Assembly: GCA_038503065.1 (NCBI GenBank)
Contig: JBCAMK010000001.1
Span: forward strand, 3,410,001 to 3,474,000
Direction of reading: 5' to 3'
Length of the DNA stretch: 64,000 nt
DNA from: Paragyromitra xinjiangensis
Lineage: Eukaryota > Ascomycota > Pezizomycetes > Pezizales > Discinaceae
The number at the start of each line of letters is the position of its first letter. Position 1 is the stretch's first letter. Made by a program: the position numbers and the translations under genes. The notes beneath the pieces were generated by a model. The model had not been told where the DNA came from, searched no databases, and was given only the letters and a program-made list of their open reading frames with translations. Positions 62,919 through 64,000 of the stretch are shown here, in pieces.

Positions 62919-62978
62919 ATTTCAACCAACAAATATCTCTAGGGCGTATCTAATACAAATCTGCTAAATATAAATTGA

Positions 62979-63235
62979 TCATAAGGCAATCCGGGCGGGG
63001 GAAGCTTTTCTTTTGTATCCGGATGGTTTAAGTTTGATTATAAAATTTCCTTAACATAGCATGTTGTTTTAGTTTGATGTTTTATGTTTTGTATTTTCTT
63101 TACGTTATGTTATGTTTTTACGGGGATGTTGAGGTTGGCGGTGGATGAGACCATGTATTTCATATACGCGTGTCATTCAGTAGCTAGTTAGGTTAGCGAC
63201 TGTCTAAAATTAAATGAAATTGGAAATTGGAAATT
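62979..63235 (+). other. LINE C4 3' UTR and tail
   Basis: Same modules as the other C units, ending in AAATTGG units directly before C5. Confidence 0.8.
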
Positions 63236-63768
63236 GGACCTCATCCTGCACGAGCAAAAAGATCCCTGCAAAACACCAATTCTACGTTGCAACGGCGTTA
63301 CACACTGCAAAAAGTCTTTAACTCTTCGGCTTCATTTCTCACCACTTCCCCGCACTCGCATCTTTTCATCGGGCGCTCTGCCCCTAATCATCCTGGATTC
63401 GCCCCAAACTCCTCCCCGGAGATCCTGCACACCTTCCCCATCTCCTGTGAAGCTGGTGACCTTTGGCACCAACTTCACCCTCCCCCTCATTGGCAAGAAA
63501 AGAACCCTCTCAAACCCCTCACCAGCCCCCGCCCGCTCAGGATCACCCACCAAAATGGCACAACCTGGACCTTCCACCGCGCAATCCCTCTTTGAAACAG
63601 GCCCACAAGGCCTCACTACCGATTCACAATATCAAGACGAAGCTCTGATGCACGAACTCCCCGACGACTCCACCCCCAATTGGCTCCGCGACTTCTCAAC
63701 CACAGAGGACTACATGCCTGAAATTCCAAATGACAGCAATACCGAGCAATACACCGCCTGGCTCTTAG
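63236..63768 (+). mobile_element. LINE C5, 5' part only in window
   Basis: Fifth LINE C-type 5' end (GGACCTCATCCTGCACG), following the C4 tail directly. Cut at about 63768 by half-LINE B5; the rest lies outside the window. Confidence 0.88.
63555..63768 (+). pseudogene. C5 ORF1, N-terminal piece
   Basis: Starts MAQPGPSTAQSLFETG and matches the first 70 or so residues of LINE C ORF1 up to EQYTAWLL, where B5 begins. The leader upstream is open, as in the other units. Confidence 0.85.
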
Positions 63769-64000
63769 TCTCCCTACACCACCGACAACAACAACCACAA
63801 AACGACTTTTTGGTCATAACTCCACCAGTTTTACTCCGATTAACGAGATTTTTGGTTATTCGGACTCGCCTCACTGCCCCCGTTCGATCCTGCTATTGTA
63901 CGTCGAGGTCGCTCTCGATTTGCAAAAGTTGTTGTCGAATTCGCTATTTTACCCCTCTTTCTCCCCCTACACCTCAAATTTTGAGTTTCTGCAAAACCTC
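63769..64000 (+). mobile_element. Half-LINE B5, 5' end only
   Basis: 5' UTR of the B family (CCGACAACAACAACC...ACGACTTTTTGGTC, then AACTCCACCAGTTTTACTCC), preceded by a few non-family bases (about 63769-63781). It matches the B3 variant in its monomer (GTACGTCGAGGTCGCTC). It runs off the window end, so the ORF1 and the right target copy are not seen. Confidence 0.82.

Larger units (their letters stand above)
56920..62978 (+). pseudogene. LINE C4 ORF2, five stops, split by B4
   Basis: In-frame stops: TAG 57565-57567 (Trp in GPWS), TGA 57817-57819 (Arg codon CGA), TAG 57838-57840 (Trp), TAG 59800-59802 (Trp in DAWILY), TAG 62940-62942 (Tyr in KYLYG). It is also split at 60594 by half-LINE B4; removing B4 and one target copy restores the last 20 codons in frame to TGA 62976-62978. 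YIDDD is still present, but GLPQGS reads GLPQCS, a damaged reverse transcriptase motif. Confidence 0.9.
55183..63235 (+). mobile_element. LINE C4, full length, decayed and split by B4
   Basis: 8053 bases, or 5729 without the B4 insertion and one target copy. ORF1 open; ORF2 carries five nonsense codons. The most decayed of the full-length units. Confidence 0.9.

Overview
The window is a dense, nested cluster of transposable elements from a eukaryote, most likely a filamentous fungus. The evidence is Tad-like LINEs with CCHC-type ORF1 and EN-RT-RNase H ORF2, a Ty3/Gypsy element, and a Helitron whose gene carries short GT-AG introns with CTAAC-like branch sites. I see no ordinary housekeeping gene. 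The species cannot be named from the sequence alone.

Left part (1-13262): LINE A (both ORFs open, 5' end at or outside the window edge) abuts an antisense Gypsy gag (copy G2, minus strand). G2 is split by a head-to-tail dimer of ORF1-only half-LINEs (B1, B2), the whole dimer flanked by one 14-bp target duplication, and by X1, a non-coding element with inverted ends and an internal minisatellite.

Middle (13263-27935): a Helitron Rep-helicase gene (plus strand, spliced, one in-frame stop); two minus-strand genes, a TET/JBP-like 2-oxoglutarate oxygenase and a small Cys/His-rich protein; a complete X element (X3); a tRNA-like SINE candidate; a 79-bp LTR piece interrupted by a truncated X element (X2); and an inverted LTR with a 407-bp pol fragment.

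Right part (27936-64000): Gypsy copy G1 (LTR, gag, pol) is cut in the integrase by the first member of a head-to-tail array of LINE C units (C0 to C5). Each junction is the tail repeat followed at once by the next 5' end, with a period of about 5.72-5.75 kb once later insertions are removed. C0 is ORF1-only. C1, C2 and C4 are full length but broken. C3 has both ORFs open. C5 is cut short. Half-LINE B copies later inserted into C0 (B3), C4 (B4, reversed) and C5 (B5).

How the parts relate: LINE A and C supply endonuclease and reverse transcriptase. The B family and C0 encode only an ORF1-like RNA-binding protein and must borrow a polymerase. Target duplications and restored reading frames let the order of insertion be read directly. 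The most interesting signals are the tandem LINE array, the dimeric half-LINE insertion, and an ORF1 N-terminal extension that looks coding although no ATG starts it.
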